A stretch of DNA of 59,335 nucleotides from an uncultured Sediminibacterium sp. (lineage in GTDB: Bacteria; Bacteroidota; Bacteroidia; Chitinophagales; Chitinophagaceae): contig CALDSE010000041.1 of the NCBI GenBank assembly GCA_937911175.1, forward strand, positions 1-59,335. Direction: 5' to 3'. This document shows positions 37,201 to 45,181 of the stretch, piece by piece; the stretch's first letter is position 1, and the number at the start of each line of letters is the position of its first letter. The notes beneath the pieces are model-generated. The model was not told the origin of the DNA. It ran no database searches and worked only from the letters and a program-made list of their open reading frames with translations. The translations under genes and the position numbers were made by a program.

Positions 37201-37423
37201 GGATGTAATTAATTGGCCAAGCAAATTAAATGTTGATTTCTTTTATATCAAAGGCTTGGTAGATGTAAGTGACCCAGTGGTAACAAGCGGGGTAAAAAAT
37301 AAATTAGCGGACTTACAAGCTAGCTGGAATAATGAGAAAGCAAAATTAGAAGCAATTTACGAGGCCATTAAACTTTTTAATAGCCAATTTAAAAATGCCA
37401 ATATCTCAGCGCTACAACTATAA
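34250..37423 (+). CDS. Secreted BNR/VPS10-type beta-propeller protein (paralogue 3)
   Basis: A 1057-residue exported protein (signal peptide 1-19, ending VQAQ) with many Asp-box/BNR units (KSTDGGVSWQNI, KSVDGGAHWNRV, KTTDNGLTWTKI). The pattern is two propellers, an immunoglobulin-like region (about 770-910) and a C-terminal helical segment. It is clearly closer to the 8437 paralogue than to the 21117 one: they share the RGGRxN opening, [16 protein letters not shown] and NWNAPII. It is transcribed divergently from the M14 peptidase (135-bp gap) and ends at a strong terminator. Confidence 0.8.
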   Translation: MKNPIICLLLLLSLSVQAQKKKSNTTTIEATKPILDSVFKNLQWRNIGPTRGGRANAITGVINNSKKFYTGYTGGGVWETKDGGIKWKNISDGFFQVGSVGDIAVSESDPNVIYVGTGEHAVRGVMTSYGDGVYKSTDGGVSWQNIGLEKTRHISDIAIHPSNADIVYVAAQGTVHGPNNERGVYKSVDGGAHWNRVLYINDSTGIASLSMDMNNPRILYAAAWEHRRFPWTVSSGGKGSAIWKSTDEGKTWVKLTEGLPEVMGKIGLSVSRVNSNRVFAIVETEKKKSGLYRSDDAGKTWALLSNNQDISSRSWYYMKVYADTKNENLVYVLNAPMMRSIDGGKTFTNVKVGHGDTHDLWINPNNNNEIGLADDGGGEISYDQANTWSSIMNQSTAQFYRVNTDNTFPYKVYGGQQDNSSVIIASRNNTGGITVRDWKAGAGCESAFLTFDPNKPDLVYGGCYQGYIEVLNTITNESKDIQAYPSLNLAVQPKDMKYRFNWNAPIITSMHNPKVIYHAANVLLKTTNGGLSWEAISPDLTRNDKAKQGPGGIPFTNEGAGGENYNTIFYVSESPLDANTIYTGSDCGLVYVTTDGGSNWKNITPADLQESQINSIEASSFDKGVVYISATRYKLNDYASYTYKTTDNGLTWTKINKGVKEADFIKVIREDKKQKNILYAGSERGFYISNDAGNTWATMQLNLPIVPVTDIMIRDNDLVAATAGRAFWILDDVGAIQQNTTFDNIGEVKLMMPKPAYKYGSGDGLPEKNGEGQNAPEGVILDYYLPTTLNEKDTVILEIIGSNGQVIRTYTNIKNDNYKKYPGGPSPETLLSSKKGHNRFLWNFRTHSESPDVNGVFVLGSYAGYAVAPGSYQAKIILHPNNTDSSKAQTSSTTITVLPNPFIKANKEDWEFQQNTLANISKSIKDIHTSVNNLRKVKKQLQYYTETLASIPDAKTITDQATSIIKKIDTWETNIVESRTQNGQDVINWPSKLNVDFFYIKGLVDVSDPVVTSGVKNKLADLQASWNNEKAKLEAIYEAIKLFNSQFKNANISALQL

Positions 37424-37440
37424 ACTCTATCACTATAAAT

Positions 37441-37478
37441 AAAAAAAGGACCCAGTTTCATCCTGGGTCCTTTTTTTT
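37441..37478. terminator. Bidirectional terminator
   Basis: GGACCCAG (37448-37455) pairs with CTGGGTCC (37463-37470); a flanking A7 (37441-37447) and T8 (37471-37478) extend the stem to 15 bp and supply a U-tail on either strand. It lies between the convergent BNR and AKR-RidA genes. Confidence 0.92.
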
Positions 37479-38919
37479 ATTCTACTATGGCTTCTGCCTC
37501 AATTTCAACTAAATATTCTTCTCCTATTAAATTTGCTTGAACCATTGTATTAACTGGTTGTATATGCGCAAAACGTTGTCCATGCGCCCTAGCAATGGCT
37601 TCCCATTGATTAATGTTTTTTATAAATATCCTGATGCGTACAACATCTTCTAATTTGCCGCCTAAGGATTGAATGGCGCCTTCAATTTTATCAAAAATAA
37701 AATGAGCTTGTGCGGCAGGATCATTTCCTCCAATCAAATGAGAACCATGTGTGGCCGTGGTTCCTGAAACTAAAATTCTATTGCCTTTACGCACCGCACG
37801 ACTATAGCCAGCCATAGTTTCCCAACTAGTCCCTGATAAAGCCTTGGTTTTTCCACTGGCATCTTTTGTGGTTGGATACGGCGAAGCAATTTCTTTTACA
37901 TGATGACTTAAATCGCCACTGGCAGTTAAATAGGGGGGCTTACGGTATTCATCCCCACAATCACCTGGAATCTTATTTCCTTGAGCCAATATATTTTTGA
38001 TTGCTTCACGCTCAGTTTCTAAAAGGGTTAATGTAAGAATTTTTTTATTTTCATCAATATGTGCTGATGCACCCAGTCTCGCACCTACAATTACACCACC
38101 TACTGCAGGTAAGTCTTTGATATAAGTACTAGCAATAGTGGCAATAGATACTTGGTGTTTTTTTGCTATCTTATCTAAGCTTGCCAATAATGTTTGATAC
38201 CAATCCCATCCACCTGCGGCATCAATGTATCTTTTGTATTTCATCTGCGACCAGGTCAAGGCTTCATTGATTGCTGGTTCAGGTTGGTGAAGCCATTTTT
38301 CGCTAAAAAACCCACCTGCCACTGTGCCAAAGGCCAATATTTTTATATTGTTTGCTAAACAAGTAGTTGTCATTTTATGGGCAGCGCGTTGATCTAATAA
38401 GGAATAACATATTTGATTGCTCACTACAGGGATGCCTGATTGTATCACCATATTTAAATGCGCTTCATCGAAATTGGTTAGTCCAATATTGGCAATTAAT
38501 CCTTCTTCTTTTAATTTTTGTAAACCAAACAAACAATCCAACCAGCTTGGGTCGGCATAATTCCAAGCATGAAATTGAAGCAATTGAATTTGCTCAACTT
38601 GTAATTTTTTTATAGATGATTTTACTGCTTCTTGAATTTGCGAAGGACTAATTGCTCCTGGGCTTGGCACCCATTTAGTTAATAGTTGAATGTCCTTAAG
38701 TCCATAGGTTTTTTTAAACACACCCGAGATTTCTTCAGCAGATCCATAATGGTCGGCCATATCAAAACTGGTAAATCCTTGCTCATAGTAGCTGTGCAAT
38801 GCCTTGGCGGCCACTAGAGGGTCTAATTTTTGGTTGTTTCTTTCCAAGTCGGCCACCTGCCATAAGCCAATAAGTACTTTAGAAATAGTGAGAGAGTCGC
38901 TTAGTTTTGTAGTAGTCAT
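37477..38919 (-). CDS. Aldo/keto reductase fused to a RidA-like domain
   Basis: A 480-residue fusion. Residues 8-318 are an aldo/keto reductase with the full catalytic tetrad D53 and Y58 (FDMADHYGSAE), K82 (LTKWV) and H117 (LQFHAWN). A linker (about 320-365) leads to a RidA/YjgF/UK114 domain (366-480) with GNRILVSGTTATHG and VEIEAEAIVE. The catalytic Arg of imine deaminases is missing: the PxRS site reads PVNTM (N457). This puts it with the non-deaminating Rid subfamilies. The two domains are in one uninterrupted frame. It follows the amino acid permease by 17 bp and is probably in the ribD transcript. Confidence 0.88.
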   Translation of the reverse strand: MTTTKLSDSLTISKVLIGLWQVADLERNNQKLDPLVAAKALHSYYEQGFTSFDMADHYGSAEEISGVFKKTYGLKDIQLLTKWVPSPGAISPSQIQEAVKSSIKKLQVEQIQLLQFHAWNYADPSWLDCLFGLQKLKEEGLIANIGLTNFDEAHLNMVIQSGIPVVSNQICYSLLDQRAAHKMTTTCLANNIKILAFGTVAGGFFSEKWLHQPEPAINEALTWSQMKYKRYIDAAGGWDWYQTLLASLDKIAKKHQVSIATIASTYIKDLPAVGGVIVGARLGASAHIDENKKILTLTLLETEREAIKNILAQGNKIPGDCGDEYRKPPYLTASGDLSHHVKEIASPYPTTKDASGKTKALSGTSWETMAGYSRAVRKGNRILVSGTTATHGSHLIGGNDPAAQAHFIFDKIEGAIQSLGGKLEDVVRIRIFIKNINQWEAIARAHGQRFAHIQPVNTMVQANLIGEEYLVEIEAEAIVE

Positions 38920-38936
38920 AGTATTTATCTTTCGAT

Positions 38937-40415
38937 TTATTCTGAAGGTAAATTTTTAAAATAGTCTGCATCAAAAGTACCTGATTTTTTTAGTTGATTC
39001 CAAAAGATAGTAAAAATAATACTAGCGAGTAACATGACTGCTGTAAATACATAAGTGGCATGAAAATACCATGCAGTTTTGGAAGCAGTTATATCATTCA
39101 CTATATTAATAATGAGTAAAGCAGTAAGGCTAATTAATCCAAATAAAGCAATTAGCTTTTGTAACCCCTTATTTTTTACAACGGTAATTTGGTTACCTAG
39201 TAATGGATTGTTCTGATGAATTAGTAAAACAGAGATGCAAATCAAAATAAAATTGACCAGCATGGCAATGACCATAATATCGATGCCTAAAAAAATATCA
39301 CTAGCAAAATGGCTACCTAATATACCAAGGCTAGATACGATGCCGCTAAAGAAAATGGCCCAATGCGGTGTTTTATAGCGAGGGTGTATATTGGATAAAA
39401 AGGGCGGAAACAATTTGTCTTTAGACCAGGCAAATAGTAGTCTAGATACCGACAATATCATAGAAGGTAAATCTTTTAATAATGCAATGCAAGCGCCTAG
39501 CATTATTAATACCGACCAAAAGGGAGGCAATACATAATTCAATAAGGTGGTGGCTGATATATCTTTTTTATTAGCTAAATCTTGAACAAAATTCCAAGGT
39601 GCAATTTTATAAACACTGAAAGTAAATAATAAATAAAATAAACTTACACTTATTATAGTGATAATAATGGCCCTGGGCAATGATTTACTTGGATCTTTTG
39701 CTTCTCCACCTGCTTGGGCAATAGAATCAAATCCAATAAAACTTGCAAATAAAATGCCGCTGGCAGAAATAAATTGTTGCCAATTGAATTTACCTTGCAG
39801 ATGTGTAATCACTATTCCATCTTTATTTAGTACACCCTGTATAAAATCCTCTTCGCTATAAATAAATCCAGCGACTATTACAATGCTGGCTAAAATAAAA
39901 GTAATAATAACCAGACCAATAATAGTTAATTGATAAGTTTTGACTCCAAAAATATTGACGCCAATACAAAGCCATAATAAAGCTAAGGATAAGAATAATT
40001 TGGTATTGCTATTTTCAAAAAATTGAACAAGATGGATCCAATTCATAGCGGCGCATACATCTCTAAAAAAAGGCACGACCATATAAGACACAACCCCAAT
40101 GACAATGGATAAACCAAACCATTGGGCAAAGCTGGCTATAAACCCCCAGTAAGGATGAATTGACCTACTGGCATATACATAACTACCTCCAGCCCTAGGC
40201 ATAGCACTCGCTAAAATGGCATAAGTAAGTGCAGCAAATACAGCGGGAATAGAAGCAACAAAAAATGCAGGCAGTAAATAAGGGCCAATACCCGGTATAT
40301 TTTTTTGCAACATAAAAGGAACAATATAAATAGAAGCACCAATCATGGAGGAGATACCTGTAGCTACTAAACCTGCTACAGTAATGTTTCTTGAAAGGGT
40401 TGTCTTTTGTTCCAT
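38937..40415 (-). CDS. APC-family amino acid permease
   Basis: A 492-residue inner-membrane transporter with about 12 helices. The APC signature is at the N-terminus (GLVATGISSMIGASIYIVPFML, the unwound GxG substrate segment of helix 1), with AMPRAGGSYVYASRSIHPYWGF in helix 3 and FIGFDSIAQAGGEAKDPSKSLPRAI in helix 6. The substrate is probably an amino acid or polyamine. It sits between ribD (24 bp upstream) and the AKR-RidA gene (17 bp downstream), an unusual operon position for a permease. Confidence 0.9.
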   Translation of the reverse strand: MEQKTTLSRNITVAGLVATGISSMIGASIYIVPFMLQKNIPGIGPYLLPAFFVASIPAVFAALTYAILASAMPRAGGSYVYASRSIHPYWGFIASFAQWFGLSIVIGVVSYMVVPFFRDVCAAMNWIHLVQFFENSNTKLFLSLALLWLCIGVNIFGVKTYQLTIIGLVIITFILASIVIVAGFIYSEEDFIQGVLNKDGIVITHLQGKFNWQQFISASGILFASFIGFDSIAQAGGEAKDPSKSLPRAIIITIISVSLFYLLFTFSVYKIAPWNFVQDLANKKDISATTLLNYVLPPFWSVLIMLGACIALLKDLPSMILSVSRLLFAWSKDKLFPPFLSNIHPRYKTPHWAIFFSGIVSSLGILGSHFASDIFLGIDIMVIAMLVNFILICISVLLIHQNNPLLGNQITVVKNKGLQKLIALFGLISLTALLIINIVNDITASKTAWYFHATYVFTAVMLLASIIFTIFWNQLKKSGTFDADYFKNLPSE

Positions 40416-40439
40416 ATGCTATTATTTTAGCTTTTTGAT

Positions 40440-41537
40440 TTAGTATAATACTTTATATTTTACCATTATATCGCTGTCAAAGTTTTGTGTTTCTTGTAAT
40501 GAAAGTTGAATACTATTTTCAATGCTTTGTAATTCGTTTGAATTAAATAGGTTAAATGAGCTATTGTCAATAAGCAAGCTTGGTGCAATAAATATATTTA
40601 GCTCATCTACTATTTTTGCTTTTAGTAAAGATGCATTTAATTTCCCCCCAGCTTCCACTAGTACTTCACAAATATTTTTATTTAATAAAAAAGTACTTAG
40701 TTCATTTAAATCACATTCTTCCTCGTGCATATTAACATTAATTATTTCAACATGCTTGGGCAACGTATTTTCAATTTTTTTATTGGTCACTAAATAAATT
40801 TTTGTTTTCTCTCTTTTGTAAAAAATATTTAATGCTTTATTTTCTTCTTTTAAAATGTCTAATTGTTTGTCAATAATAATTAGGTTTAATTCCTTGGTTT
40901 CATCTACTCTAATATTCATAGTTGCATTATCCTTTATCACTGTTGTAGCGGTGGTTAAAATAGCATCTGCATTAGTTCTTAATACTTGGTGTACATAGTT
41001 TCTGCTTTTATCATTAGATATCCATTTACTATTTCCAAGTCTGTCACTAATTTTCCCATTTAAAGTGGTAGCAGCTTTTAAAATATATTTTGGCCTTTTG
41101 TTTAGCTGATTAATATTAAATGTATTATTTAATTCAACAATCTCTGGAAGTATACAAATTTCAACATTTACGCCAGCATCCGTTAATTCTTTAGCGCCAG
41201 AAACTAATGGATTAGGGTCCATGGAGCCAATGACTACCTTGGGTATTTTATGTTCAAGTATTAAATGGGTGCAAGGGGGCGTTTTGCCGCTGTGTGAGCA
41301 GGGCTCTAGGCTTACGTATAGTGTGCTATTTGATAAATCCTTGCTTTTTGCGAAGGCATCATTGATTGCCAATACTTCAGCGTGCGCTTCTCCTGCCTTT
41401 TGGTGATAGCCTTCTCCAATAATTTTTCCTTCATCATCCACTACAATGGCGCCCACAAAAGGGTTGGGTCTTATATTTTTAGAATTTGCTCTTTTCGCTA
41501 ATAAAAATGCGGTATGTAAGTAGTCGGCTGAAGTCAT
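40440..41537 (-). CDS. ribD: Bifunctional riboflavin deaminase/reductase RibD
   Basis: A 365-residue two-domain enzyme for steps two and three of riboflavin synthesis. The deaminase domain (1-145) has zinc ligands H52, C80 and C89 and catalytic E54 (AHAEVLA and PCSHSGKTPPC). The reductase domain (about 148-365) starts with PKYILKAATTLNGKISD and carries GGKLNASLL. Transcribed away from ribE; the two start codons are 42 bp apart. The C-terminal reductase is more AT-rich and diverged than the deaminase. Confidence 0.94.
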   Translation of the reverse strand: MTSADYLHTAFLLAKRANSKNIRPNPFVGAIVVDDEGKIIGEGYHQKAGEAHAEVLAINDAFAKSKDLSNSTLYVSLEPCSHSGKTPPCTHLILEHKIPKVVIGSMDPNPLVSGAKELTDAGVNVEICILPEIVELNNTFNINQLNKRPKYILKAATTLNGKISDRLGNSKWISNDKSRNYVHQVLRTNADAILTTATTVIKDNATMNIRVDETKELNLIIIDKQLDILKEENKALNIFYKREKTKIYLVTNKKIENTLPKHVEIINVNMHEEECDLNELSTFLLNKNICEVLVEAGGKLNASLLKAKIVDELNIFIAPSLLIDNSSFNLFNSNELQSIENSIQLSLQETQNFDSDIMVKYKVLY

Positions 41538-41543
41538 TTGGAT

Positions 41544-41551
41544 TATCTTTG
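41544..41551 (+). promoter_or_regulatory. Candidate -7 box of ribE-ribBA-ribH
   Basis: TATCTTTG followed by C fits the TAnnTTTG consensus. It lies 29 bp before the ribE ATG in the only 42-bp gap between the divergent ribD and ribE starts. Any -33 element and the ribD promoter must overlap coding sequence. The space is far too short for an FMN riboswitch. Confidence 0.5.
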
Positions 41552-41579
41552 CGTCTCAAATTTACCTAGAAATAATCAT

Positions 41580-42173
41580 ATGTTTACAGGAATTGTATCT
41601 GAAGGATTTATAAAATCAATTTTGCCCGACGAACTAGGTTGGGAGCTTGTCATTGATGCAGCTAAATTTGCTTCTATTGTACAAATAGGAGACAGTGTTG
41701 CTATTGACGGGGCTTGTTTATCGGTTACTAAAATTGAGGGTAATTATTTATCATTTTTTGTTTCAACTGAAAGTATTGATAAAACAATTATTTGCCATTA
41801 TAAAGTTGGGTCTAAAATTAATATTGAACTGCCCATGCAGCCCACAGGTTATTTAGGAGGGCATTATGTATTAGGGCATGTAGATGCAACTGCTACAATA
41901 GCAAAGGTCATTGCTGGTGAAAAAGCTTGGTTTTTCACTATTACTGTTCCTGAACAATTCGTTAAATATATTGTTTATAAAGGGTCTATTGCTATTAATG
42001 GAATTAGCTTGACCATTAATAAAGTAATTGAAAATGATATTGAGTTATGTATCATTCCAGTTACTATTTCAAAAACAAATATGTCCTTGTTGAAAGAAGG
42101 AGATAATGTAAATATTGAGTTTGATATTTTAGCAAAGTACACGGAGCAATTATTAAATAAAAGAGAAATTTAA
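41580..42173 (+). CDS. ribE: Riboflavin synthase
   Basis: I start it at ATG 41580 (MFTGIVSEGF), the invariant family opening, not at the TTG at 41538 that would extend it by 14 residues. The resulting 197-residue protein has the two-fold repeated lumazine-binding barrel: first copy MFTGIVSEGFI...DGACLSVTKI, second copy VDATATIAKV...NGISLTINKV. It dismutates two lumazine molecules to riboflavin. ribBA starts 23 bp downstream. Confidence 0.95.
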   Translation: MFTGIVSEGFIKSILPDELGWELVIDAAKFASIVQIGDSVAIDGACLSVTKIEGNYLSFFVSTESIDKTIICHYKVGSKINIELPMQPTGYLGGHYVLGHVDATATIAKVIAGEKAWFFTITVPEQFVKYIVYKGSIAINGISLTINKVIENDIELCIIPVTISKTNMSLLKEGDNVNIEFDILAKYTEQLLNKREI

Positions 42174-42196
42174 GAGAATTTTAAGCGTCATAAAAT

Positions 42197-43396
42197 ATGT
42201 TCAACACTATAGAAGAAGCTTTATTGGATTTTAAAAATGGTAACCCCATTTTAGTAGTAGACAATGAGTCTAGAGAAAATGAAGGGGATATCATTTTCCC
42301 TGCTGATGCTGCTACCCAAGAGAAATTAAATCTTTGCGCAACGCATGCAAAAGGTTTGGTATGCATTGCCATTGATCCAAAAATTGCAGAGAGGTTAAAT
42401 TTGTCTCCTGTGGCATCCAATCATAAGGACCCCTTTCATACCGCATTTTATGACTCAATAGATGCCAATCCTAGTTTTGGCATTACGACAGGTATTTCTG
42501 CTAAAGAAAGGGCAATTACAGCAGGTCATATTGCAAATCCTAATAGTTCTCCCAATGACTTCATCAAGCCAGGCCATTTATTCCCAGTAGTCGCAAAAAC
42601 AAATGGTGTATTGGTAAGGCAGGGTCATACGGAAGCAGCAGTAGATTTATGTAAATTAACCAACCACCAACCTGCTGCTATAATTTGTGAGGTAATGGAC
42701 GCTGAAGGCAATATGATGCGAAGAGAGGGCCTTTTTGAATTTGCTTCAAAACTAGAGCTTAAAGTAATCACTATTCAACAAATAGTGGATTACCGTAATC
42801 AAACGGAGAATCATTTACTTTTTGTTGCAAAGTCTAGTTTGCCAACACCCTTTGGAAATTTTGATATTGAAGTATATGAAAATATTTTGACTGGAGTTGA
42901 ACAGGTTTTGATTTCTATGAAAAAAACCGAAAATAAACCTATTGTAAGAATTCATAGTGAATGTTTGACGGGCGATATTTTTGGTAGTTTAAAATGCGAT
43001 TGTCAACAGCAATTACATAGTGCATTATCTCTTATAGCTGAAAATGGCCATGGGTATATTGTTTATTTAAAAGGACAAGAGGGTAGAGGTATTGGCATCG
43101 GAAATAAAATTGCAGCCTATGCATTACAGGAGCAAGGCCTAAATACTTATGAAGCCAATGAGAGATTAGGACTTCCAAAAGATAGTAGAAACTACATAGA
43201 TGCCATTTGGATATTTAAAGCACTTAATATAAACGACTTCTATTTAATGAGTAATAATCCGGAAAAAATAAATGCTTTAACTAAGGCTGGATTAACCTTT
43301 AACATTTTACAGGTGGGCGTGACAACTACTAGCCATAATCAACAATACTTAGCTGATAAAATTGAAATTGGTAAACACACCATAAAATTCAATTAA
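42197..43396 (+). CDS. ribBA: DHBP synthase / GTP cyclohydrolase II
   Basis: A 399-residue bifunctional enzyme. Residues 1-200 are 3,4-dihydroxy-2-butanone 4-phosphate synthase with the acidic metal loop RENEGDI (26-32), GHTEAAVDLC and H143. Residues 205-399 are GTP cyclohydrolase II with zinc cysteines C256, C267 and C269 (HSECLTGDIFGSLKCDC) and the EGRGIGIGNKIAAYALQ motif. It supplies both precursors of lumazine. ribH follows after 14 bp. Confidence 0.96.
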   Translation: MFNTIEEALLDFKNGNPILVVDNESRENEGDIIFPADAATQEKLNLCATHAKGLVCIAIDPKIAERLNLSPVASNHKDPFHTAFYDSIDANPSFGITTGISAKERAITAGHIANPNSSPNDFIKPGHLFPVVAKTNGVLVRQGHTEAAVDLCKLTNHQPAAIICEVMDAEGNMMRREGLFEFASKLELKVITIQQIVDYRNQTENHLLFVAKSSLPTPFGNFDIEVYENILTGVEQVLISMKKTENKPIVRIHSECLTGDIFGSLKCDCQQQLHSALSLIAENGHGYIVYLKGQEGRGIGIGNKIAAYALQEQGLNTYEANERLGLPKDSRNYIDAIWIFKALNINDFYLMSNNPEKINALTKAGLTFNILQVGVTTTSHNQQYLADKIEIGKHTIKFN

Positions 43397-43410
43397 AATA
43401 AATTTATACA

Positions 43411-43824
43411 ATGATAGCCATTATAAAATCAGCCTTTAATATTGAAATTACAGACCTATTGGAAAAGGGCTGTGCAACTTATTTAACTGAACAACAATTA
43501 CCATTCACCATTTTTAACTGCCCTGGTGCAATAGAGACAGTGGTGTATGCAAATAAGTTAATTCAAACTGGAAAGTACAAGTCCATTATTGTCATTGGTG
43601 CTATCATCAAAGGAGACACGGACCATTATGAATATGTATGTCAATATGTAACCAACGGCATTAGCCAGCTTTCTGCAATGCACACCACCCCTATAATATT
43701 TGGCATTTTGACGGTGCAGAATGAAGAACTTGCTTATGAAAGAGCCGCTCTAGATAGAATGAATAAAGGAAAAGAATTCGGAGAAACTGCGAAGTTTATG
43801 ATAAATGCATTTGAGCGTTTATAG
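43411..43824 (+). CDS. ribH: 6,7-dimethyl-8-ribityllumazine synthase (short form)
   Basis: A 137-residue lumazine synthase, shorter than the usual 150-160 because the N-terminal strand is trimmed. Key motifs are FNIEITDLLEKG, the substrate strand NCPGAIETVVYA, GAIIKGDTDHYEYVCQYV with the catalytic His (H72), and the FGILTVQNEELA strand. It condenses the two products of RibBA and RibD. It closes a complete riboflavin locus, missing only the dephosphorylation step, which is commonly done by unlinked HAD phosphatases. Confidence 0.93.
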   Translation: MIAIIKSAFNIEITDLLEKGCATYLTEQQLPFTIFNCPGAIETVVYANKLIQTGKYKSIIVIGAIIKGDTDHYEYVCQYVTNGISQLSAMHTTPIIFGILTVQNEELAYERAALDRMNKGKEFGETAKFMINAFERL

Positions 43825-43913
43825 AATTTCTTACAGTAGTCTTAGCATAACTAACTAAAATTCAACAGCTAAATTCTACATATAATTATTCAGTCAAGTA
43901 TTCAGTAAATATA

Positions 43914-44402
43914 CTATTCGTATACTCTTAACTTAGTACCATCAAGACTTGTCTTATATTGTTTTAAAGCTTCAGAAGCTGGACCATTTGCAACTGTCCC
44001 CGTTTGATTAAAATTAGAGCCATGTGCAGAGCAGTAAAATTTATTAGTGCTACTTACATATTCTAATGTTGCACCTGCATGTGTACATACTGAGCTTACA
44101 GCAATGAATGCATTACCTGCTATTTTAGCTATAATTACCTTAGCTACGCTGTATACAATGAATCCCCCTTCTTTTTGAAGTACGTCATATGGACCAGTAC
44201 TAATATCTAGGGTAAAGTCTACTTTGGTACTGGCTGATCCGCCCCCGCCTGTTCCACCCGTACCACCTGTACCACCCGAATTTGGAGGGGTATTGGGACT
44301 GCTAGTCATATCGCTGTCTTTGGAGCAGGATTGCATACAACCAAAAATTAGAATGGCTGCACCACTTAAACCTACTTTTTCGATAAAGTCTTTTCTTTCC
44401 AT
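43914..44402 (-). CDS. Rieske [2Fe-2S] lipoprotein-like protein
   Basis: A 162-residue exported protein. Its N-terminus has a KDFIEKVGLSGAA stretch like a Tat-type or ordinary signal and two cysteines (C22, C26), one of which may be lipidated. A Gly/Ser/Thr-rich linker (40-60) follows, then a small Rieske domain with cluster ligands C106, H108 (CTHAG) and C124, H127 (CSAHGSNF). Predicted periplasmic or membrane-anchored electron carrier. Divergent from the putative b-type cytochrome gene 138 bp away. Confidence 0.88.
   Translation of the reverse strand: MERKDFIEKVGLSGAAILIFGCMQSCSKDSDMTSSPNTPPNSGGTGGTGGTGGGGSASTKVDFTLDISTGPYDVLQKEGGFIVYSVAKVIIAKIAGNAFIAVSSVCTHAGATLEYVSSTNKFYCSAHGSNFNQTGTVANGPASEALKQYKTSLDGTKLRVYE
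44251..44277 (-). repeat. 9-bp tandem repeat coding the Gly-rich linker
   Basis: Three 9-bp units (44251-44259, 44260-44268, 44269-44277) code for the repeated Gly-Gly-Thr steps in the Rieske protein linker. Such units can change in number by slippage, which would alter linker length. Confidence 0.8.
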
Positions 44403-44540
44403 AGTTACTGGTTTTATAATACCAAAAACAAATATTTTTAAATTTTGTTTAATTTTAAAAACAAATTTCTTTAATTTCTTTGTTTTTTAATAAGAGTAAA
44501 TAAATAGCCGTAAATTTAGGTAGTATTCAAATCCCATTTT

Positions 44541-45170
44541 ATGATTAAGTACTACGCCTTCCCAATTTTATTTATCTTATTAATAAACAATCAGTTACAG
44601 GCCCAAAACGATACTGCAGTTTTGCAAAATAATTTGGATATCAATGAAATAGACTCAAGCTTATTAACGCCGCAGAAAATGTTGTTTACCCAAGCAATAC
44701 TTTGGGGTAGTCATGGTTTATTGAAAAATAAACTAGGTAATGGAGATATGATTCAGGAGCGAACCATCCAACTGAATTTAAGAAGAAAAATGCTTAATGT
44801 ACATCAACTAGGAGGTTTTATAACACTTGGAGCAATGCTTGCACAAGGTTTTGTAGGAAGCCAATTGTATAGGGGAGATTACAAGGTCAAAGAATTGCAT
44901 GAAAACCTAGGCACTGCTGTAAACATTAGTTATGGAATTACGGCTGTCAATAGTTTATTCACTCCACCTGCGGTTTTTCAACGCGATAAAAAATTAAGTT
45001 CAATGCGTATTCATAAATGGTTAGCAGTAGTTCATTTGACAGGTATGATTGCTACTAATATTTTAGGCAATAATATTGAAAACAATGCTTCCTTAAAGCC
45101 CTGGCATAGGGCAGCTGCCTATACAACATTTGCTAGTATGGCAACTTCCATGATTGTTATAAAATTTTAA
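44541..45170 (+). CDS. Putative haem b membrane protein (cytochrome b561-like)
   Basis: A 209-residue protein with a signal segment (1-22, ending LQAQ) and about four membrane helices from residue 85. Histidines sit where a bis-His b-type cytochrome would need them: H88 (NVHQLGG), H120 (ELHENLGTAV), H158 and H165 (RIHKWLAVVHLTG) and H189 (KPWHRAAAY). I infer a cytochrome b561-like role; no family match is certain. It starts a three-gene run with YceI (11 bp) and a DoxX-like gene (17 bp), and b561-like proteins often sit beside YceI. Confidence 0.6.
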   Translation: MIKYYAFPILFILLINNQLQAQNDTAVLQNNLDINEIDSSLLTPQKMLFTQAILWGSHGLLKNKLGNGDMIQERTIQLNLRRKMLNVHQLGGFITLGAMLAQGFVGSQLYRGDYKVKELHENLGTAVNISYGITAVNSLFTPPAVFQRDKKLSSMRIHKWLAVVHLTGMIATNILGNNIENNASLKPWHRAAAYTTFASMATSMIVIKF

Positions 45171-45181
45171 AAGTATATACT

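Noticed and set aside
40515-40800. Possible frameshift or decay in the C-terminal half of ribD, where sequence is AT-rich and diverged.
   Set aside because: The frame is intact to a normal length, and GGKLNASLL and the final strands are present.
41538-41579. N-terminal extension of riboflavin synthase from a TTG start.
   Set aside because: The invariant family start MFTGIV begins at ATG 41580, and the -7 box lies within the would-be extension.
44224-44490. Plus-strand frame starting with a Pro-rich repeat opposite the Rieske gene.
   Set aside because: It is the reverse reading of the Gly-rich linker and runs into the intergenic region without any family match.
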